64,000 nucleotides of DNA from the NCBI GenBank assembly GCA_017301995.1, contig JAFLEH010000031.1, positions 26,311 through 90,310 of the forward strand. The letters are read 5' to 3'. Shown here in pieces: positions 60,838 through 64,000 of this stretch. How positions within the stretch are numbered: position 1 is the first letter of the stretch; the number at the start of each line of letters is the position of its first letter. This DNA is from Verrucomicrobiota bacterium (GTDB lineage Bacteria; Verrucomicrobiota; Verrucomicrobiia; Verrucomicrobiales; Akkermansiaceae). Position numbers and translations under genes: made by a program. The notes beneath the pieces were generated by a model. The model saw only the letters and a program-made list of their open reading frames with translations. It searched no databases and had not been told where the DNA came from.

Positions 60838-61293
60838 TTCTTGTTTCTGGCCGTTCTCAAAGGCCGCCAGTCGCTTCGTTAGGATCTTGATTCGCTTGTC
60901 TGTAAATTCGGCCTCTGCTGTATTATATTCCAGAAGCGCGGCAGAACCACCTACTGAGTCCACAGACTCTTCAGAATGCTTCGCCCGCGCATTGAGCCAT
61001 TCCCCCTGCTCGTTACAAAGTTCTCGTCGCCCCTTGTGGCCCAGATGGTCCATGAGTCGGACATAGATAACAAATAGCTTTGCATCTTTTAACTCGGCGA
61101 TTTCTGCACTGAGGTAATTCATGGGCTGCTGACCCGTGGCGTCCTTTAGTTCTGCTTCCAATCGTGCGATCGTTGCGTCAAGGGAGGGATTCCAATTCCC
61201 TGGACGACGCGGGCCTTTGAGATCCTCCCCGAAGATACCCGAAGAGAGAGCCCAAAGCAGTATTAATGCTGTAATTGGTGTGGCGGGGTGCAT
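60736..61293 (-). CDS. Cassette 5 secreted hypothetical protein with Lys/Pro-rich tail
   Basis: 185 residues. Signal peptide TPITALILLWALSSGIFGED. The body is helical and charged (LDATIARLEAELKDATGQQP; FTDKRIKILTKRLAAFENGQ). The attC-encoded tail is AQQAGADQPATKPADKPVQK then KDKPTTPTSKDSPR, a low-complexity Lys/Pro extension. It starts 20 nt after the GTTGGGC heptamer. No recognised family. Confidence 0.75.
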   Translation of the reverse strand: MHPATPITALILLWALSSGIFGEDLKGPRRPGNWNPSLDATIARLEAELKDATGQQPMNYLSAEIAELKDAKLFVIYVRLMDHLGHKGRRELCNEQGEWLNARAKHSEESVDSVGGSAALLEYNTAEAEFTDKRIKILTKRLAAFENGQKQEAQQAGADQPATKPADKPVQKDKPTTPTSKDSPR

Positions 61294-61313
61294 GGCTAGA
61301 TGTCTATTGTATC

Positions 61314-61408
61314 GCCCAACGATTGAGTGCTCCTACGGGTGCGATTGAGGTGAATCTGGCATGAGACTGAATGGCTTATGGCCCGTTAGGAGGCACGGCT
61401 TGTTCGGA
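61314..61408 (-). repeat. attC site of cassette 4
   Basis: 95 bp. GTTCGGA (61402-61408) and GCCCAAC (61314-61320) bound arms GTGCTCCTACGGG and CCCGTTAGGAGGCAC. Very similar to the 62321-62415 site. Confidence 0.85.
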
Positions 61409-61729
61409 TTCTCGAATCCTGATCTTGCGAAGATTTGCGAAAATCGGATCGAACTCTGCCTCGACACTCACGGACAACTTCGCGCCACTGACTCCGATGT
61501 ATTCGACCGTGTAGTCTCGAACGCAAAGGCTAGAGAGAAAGGCAGCCCGAACCGATCCGCAGTCCTTAAACCAAATTTCTTTCCGTATCCGCAGTATACC
61601 ACCTTGAGCAAGCAGCAGTTCATCTTGAACCGCCTTCCTCACCTGAGTTCGCCGCCACCAGCCGCGCACCATTCCGACTGTCGGGATCGAAGCCGCAACA
61701 AGAAACAATGTGAGAGCCAATTGATCCAT
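61376..61729 (-). CDS. Cassette 4 small single-span membrane protein
   Basis: 117 residues from ATG 61729, 7 nt after the TCCGAAC/GTTCGGA heptamer. One helix (LALTLFLVAASIPTVGMV), then a WW-basic anchor (RGWWRRTQ) and a mixed soluble part (GILRIRKEIWFKDCGSVRAA). The end SEQAVPPNGP is attC-encoded. No recognised family. Confidence 0.7.
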   Translation of the reverse strand: MDQLALTLFLVAASIPTVGMVRGWWRRTQVRKAVQDELLLAQGGILRIRKEIWFKDCGSVRAAFLSSLCVRDYTVEYIGVSGAKLSVSVEAEFDPIFANLRKIRIRESEQAVPPNGP

Positions 61730-61735
61730 ATTTCT

Positions 61736-61864
61736 TCCGAACGTCAAAGAGCACGCACCCCTATCAGCGGGAGTGAGCGTCGATCACGGGGTTGATTTTG
61801 AAACTTGGGGAGAGCATGAAAACAGGGCGGCTGATAGGGGTTGTTGTGGCTCGTCTTGTTCGGC
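61736..61864 (-). repeat. attC site of cassette 3
   Basis: 129 bp. GTTCGGC (61858-61864) and TCCGAAC (61736-61742) bound arms CCCCTATCAGCGGG and GGCTGATAGGGGT. Nearly identical to the 56149-56277 site. Confidence 0.87.
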
Positions 61865-61890
61865 TGTATGAATTCCTTGTCGAGGCAGTC

Positions 61891-62304
61891 TCAACGGAGA
61901 CCCGTCCAGAAAATCTCATCTCCGCGCTTCTGCAACACAATATGAAAGGGCTCGTCTGCCGTCTTTGTGGCCTTCAACTCTTTGGGAACACGCACAAAAC
62001 GACTGTGGCCAGTCGTCCAAAACCACTCAGAGATCGCGATGAGTGAATGCCCGGAATCACCGGTTGATGCGTCGGGAGTCACCCTTACGACAATATTGCC
62101 AGTGAAACGTGGCGACTGAGACGCACGCTTGGCATCAGGCACGAAATCAAAAGAGGTGGATGTATCCTCTGATTGCTTCAGCGCTCTGGCTTCGCGTTCG
62201 ATTGCGGAACCCAACCGATCTGCTGGATCGGGGTTCCAAAAACCACAGGACGTCAAACAGCACGAGAGAGCAACCAGAATCAGAAATGCGTTGAGGCGTT
62301 GCAT
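61891..62304 (-). CDS. Cassette 3 lipoprotein
   Basis: 137 residues. Signal peptide with lipobox (LVALSCCLTSCGFWNP). It ends 26 bp before the attC, so it has no attC tail. The body is beta-rich (IVVRVTPDASTGDSGHSLIA; WTTGHSRFVRVPKELKATKT). No recognised family. It starts 16 nt after the GTTCGGC heptamer. Confidence 0.72.
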   Translation of the reverse strand: MQRLNAFLILVALSCCLTSCGFWNPDPADRLGSAIEREARALKQSEDTSTSFDFVPDAKRASQSPRFTGNIVVRVTPDASTGDSGHSLIAISEWFWTTGHSRFVRVPKELKATKTADEPFHIVLQKRGDEIFWTGLR

Positions 62305-62320
62305 GGTTGTTCTTATTATT

Positions 62321-62415
62321 GCCGAACGTTAGAGTCCTCCTACGGGCGTGGTTGAATGGAGGATGGAGTGAGAATGAATGGCTGACGGCCCGTTAGGAGG
62401 GACGTCTTGTTCGGC
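62321..62415 (-). repeat. attC site of cassette 2
   Basis: 95 bp. GTTCGGC (62409-62415) and GCCGAAC (62321-62327) bound arms GTCCTCCTACGGGC and GCCCGTTAGGAGGGAC. Resembles the 61314-61408 site. Confidence 0.87.
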
Positions 62416-62434
62416 ATGGGTGTCGCATTCATAG

Positions 62435-62794
62435 TCAGGTCAAGAAGTGGAAGGCTAGACGCGCCAGCAAGAGGATGATTCCCGATCCAATCCATCCGCC
62501 GAGCCAGAGCCACGAGAGCCTCAAGTATTGGAACGAAACGGCTGCTCCAAGGGAAATCATGTAGAGAATCACGGTGAGAATTCCATCATCAAGGAACGAT
62601 TCGGGAACCAACGCGAGAATTGGACCTGCCGCGACTGCGCTATGCCATGTGACGACAAATCGCCCTCCTGCTGCGGCCATGCACAGCACAGCAAGGACTC
62701 CGACGGTCAGAGTCCACGCGGCAAGCGCTTGGAGCAACTGAGCCATTCTTCCATGATATGGTCGGGTGGCTTGATTTGATGGCAAATATGGCAT
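62435..62794 (-). CDS. Cassette 2 membrane protein
   Basis: 119 residues from ATG 62794; an ATG at 62746 (MAQLLQALAAW) is an alternative. Three helices (LAAWTLTVGVLAVLCMAAAG; ALVPESFLDDGILTVILYMI; WLGGWIGSGIILLLARLAFH). It starts 10 nt after the GTTCGGC heptamer and ends 20 bp before its attC. No recognised family. Confidence 0.7.
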   Translation of the reverse strand: MPYLPSNQATRPYHGRMAQLLQALAAWTLTVGVLAVLCMAAAGGRFVVTWHSAVAAGPILALVPESFLDDGILTVILYMISLGAAVSFQYLRLSWLWLGGWIGSGIILLLARLAFHFLT

Positions 62795-62804
62795 GATGAT
62801 TCTT

Positions 62805-62929
62805 GCCGAACGTCAAAGGCCTGGCACCCGCTACCGGGAGCGCCCCTCCGCTTCAGGTTGAGGTTTGTCGCTACCCTTCGACTTCGACTGGGTGCGGGTA
62901 GCGGGTTGTCCAGTGCCGCCTTGTTCGGC
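62805..62929 (-). repeat. attC site of cassette 1
   Basis: 125 bp. GTTCGGC (62923-62929) and GCCGAAC (62805-62811) bound arms CCCGCTACCGGGAGCG and GGGTAGCGGGTTG. Most of the last 33 codons of the upstream gene are in it. Confidence 0.87.
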
Positions 62930-63475
62930 TTTCTTGGATTTCACGAACCGCACTTTGGCGTCGTCTGCGCCCTCAAGCTTTTGCGGAGGCTTTCCGTTGA
63001 TCGTGATCTGCCAAACCTCCACATTCAGTTGGCGACGCCCCAAGACCTTGTCGAACGAAACGACCAAACCGGAATTGGTGTAAACCGTTGCATACCACTT
63101 ACCTTGTTGATCGAGCCACTTCTTCGCCGCCTCCCGATCAGTGAAGTGCTGCTGCCCCTCCTGCAGCACGCCCCGTGTAATCCCATTATGATTCTTCCAG
63201 TGTTCCCCCGGGCCTGGATAATACGCGCCCATGCTGCCATACCACATCTTCGTCCGCGGCCAAAGTTCCGCTGATCTCGTCGCGTCTTCCCAAGTGTAAC
63301 TACGATTCAATCCGTTACCGGCCACAATTTCGATCTTGCCGGATGTGGTCGTCGCAACGATGCGGTCGCCTTCCGACATTACGAGTTCCAGTTTGGCTTC
63401 CCCAGCGAATGCTAGAGGAGAGACGCCCACAAGCAGAGCTGTAAACAGACTTAGATTTATCGGAAGGATGCTCAT
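62831..63475 (-). CDS. Cassette 1, second gene: secreted hypothetical protein
   Basis: 214 residues. Signal peptide LPINLSLFTALLVGVSPLAF. The mature body has aromatic/Gly-rich segments (YGSMGAYYPGPGEHWKNHNG) and an ionic C-terminal tail encoded by the attC: AEQGGTGQPATRTQSKSKGS, ending EAEGRSR. It overlaps the upstream cassette gene by 4 bp (ATGA), so this cassette carries two genes. No recognised family. Confidence 0.75.
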   Translation of the reverse strand: MSILPINLSLFTALLVGVSPLAFAGEAKLELVMSEGDRIVATTTSGKIEIVAGNGLNRSYTWEDATRSAELWPRTKMWYGSMGAYYPGPGEHWKNHNGITRGVLQEGQQHFTDREAAKKWLDQQGKWYATVYTNSGLVVSFDKVLGRRQLNVEVWQITINGKPPQKLEGADDAKVRFVKSKKAEQGGTGQPATRTQSKSKGSDKPQPEAEGRSR

Positions 63476-63795
63476 GGCAATTCTCGTAGGGCATTGCTGA
63501 GTTCCGCATCGCAGCTAGGGCAAAAGGTCACCGTCTCGCGATCCTTATGAATTTCGGTGCGCCTCTTGGAATAGAACCAAGGCGTGTGCTTCGGGTATTG
63601 GCCAGCAATTCGAATGTAGGCTCTCGCTGGATCAGCTTGGACATCTTGGCTGATTCTATAAGCCGTTCGTGTGCGCAATGCAATACCATGCTTGGGACAC
63701 AGTTCATTCGATGAGGATACCGTCGAAGCGCAGCCAGAGAGAGCAAACAGTGACGCAAATAGGAGTGATGATGCGATTTGCACGTATTTAGTCAT
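63472..63795 (-). CDS. Cassette 1, first gene: lipoprotein with Cys motifs
   Basis: 107 residues from ATG 63795; a longer frame to 63840 runs through the attI-like region and is rejected. Lipobox in LLFASLFALSGCASTV. Later it has CPKHG and CPSCDAE, a possible zinc-binding pair, plus PKHTPWFYSKRRTEIHKDRE. It starts 20 nt after the GTTCGGC heptamer at 63816, i.e. as the first cassette. No recognised family. Confidence 0.72.
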   Translation of the reverse strand: MTKYVQIASSLLFASLFALSGCASTVSSSNELCPKHGIALRTRTAYRISQDVQADPARAYIRIAGQYPKHTPWFYSKRRTEIHKDRETVTFCPSCDAELSNALRELP

Positions 63796-63815
63796 GGTGC
63801 TGTGGGTATCTTCTT

Positions 63816-64000
63816 GCCGAACAGTATTTATTCGTAGCATGTCGGGACGTGATATCCGGACGGGTGCTCGGGGTGGAAGGTGGTCGGTTTTCCTTGATTT
63901 GGCAAGGATTTTTTCTCCCGACGTGCGTATATCAGGCGGGAGCGGCGGGTGGATTTCCGGGCGAGCCGGCCTAGCAGATATAACGGGGGTGGACGCCGGA
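63816..64000 (-). promoter_or_regulatory. Candidate attI recombination site and cassette promoter region
   Basis: A single heptamer GCCGAAC (63816-63822) precedes the first cassette, but no inverted partner follows within the window, unlike every attC. A site with one cross-over heptamer and no large palindrome is what attI should look like. The 180 bp to the right hold no supported gene. On the minus strand TTGCCA near 63903 is a weak -35 candidate; no convincing -10 was identified. The integrase gene would lie beyond 64000 on the plus strand. Confidence 0.45.

Larger units (their letters stand above)
54699..63822 (-). mobile_element. Integron gene-cassette array (13 cassette intervals, minus orientation)
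   Basis: Thirteen small genes, all on the minus strand and mostly without recognised families, are separated by 12 imperfect palindromes of 51-129 bp. In gene orientation each palindrome begins with a GCCGAAC-like heptamer (RYYYAAC, one mismatch) followed by AAG, and ends with ACG then GTTCGGC-like (GTTRRRY, one or two mismatches). Each following gene starts within ~7-27 nt of that heptamer, so one attC plus one gene forms each unit. The array should be read from high to low coordinates, away from an integrase beyond 64 kb. One interval is filled by an IS91-like element. Cassette DNA is clearly less GC-rich than the flanking chromosome. Confidence 0.88.

Overview
The window is GC-rich bacterial DNA that most resembles a free-living member of the Verrucomicrobiae (Akkermansiaceae/Luteolibacter type). 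The evidence is protein-family composition: a MoxR/DUF58/von Willebrand operon of the Planctomycetes-Verrucomicrobia kind, autotransporter-strand repeat proteins (one with a PEP-CTERM tail), a Tat-exported Gfo/Idh/MocA enzyme, a formylglycine sulfatase, GH101, GH43 and GH29 glycosidases, and a DUF5724/DUF4132 giant protein. No rRNA or tRNA gene was seen, so the assignment is an inference.

Layout. 1-15.2 kb: one co-directional, tightly overlapping cluster (acidic protein, MoxR ATPase, DUF58, two vWA membrane proteins, a coiled-coil membrane protein, a DUF4159 protein, and a HEAT-repeat protein fused to a CxxC thioredoxin-like domain and a CcdA/DsbD-like membrane domain). 15.2-24.3 kb: three large secreted proteins on the minus strand that share modules, facing a GntR/LacI-type regulator across a 50-bp palindrome. 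25.5-31.2 kb: Nudix hydrolase, UppP, oxidoreductase, acetyltransferase, DUF1844 protein and Amt. 31.4-41.4 kb: sulfatase, zinc metalloprotease, NagB, GH101, GH43 and another metallopeptidase; with the GH29 fucosidase at 51.4 kb this looks like a toolkit for sulfated, fucosylated O-glycoprotein (mucin-like) glycans. 41.5-51 kb: TPR-AAA ATPase, TPR membrane protein, DUF5724/DUF4132 protein and small genes.

53.5-64 kb is different. After a RAYT transposase comes an array of small, AT-richer minus-strand genes separated by 12 imperfect palindromes of 51-129 bp. Each palindrome starts (in gene orientation) with a GCCGAAC-like heptamer and ends with a GTTCGGC-like heptamer, and each new gene starts within about 30 nt of that second heptamer. 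This is the layout of an integron gene-cassette array with attC sites. Twelve gene-bearing cassettes are readable, plus one interval occupied by an IS91-like element with its own tyrosine recombinase. The last site at the right edge (63816) looks like the attI/first-cassette junction, so the integron integrase is expected just beyond 64 kb. Seven cassette genes run into their attC, all in the same reading frame, giving related C-terminal tails.

Throughout the chromosomal part, the words CTAAC/GTTAG are unusually common and Leu-Thr pairs are mostly written CTA-ACN, an unexplained compositional signature. Several families of palindromic interspersed repeats are also present.
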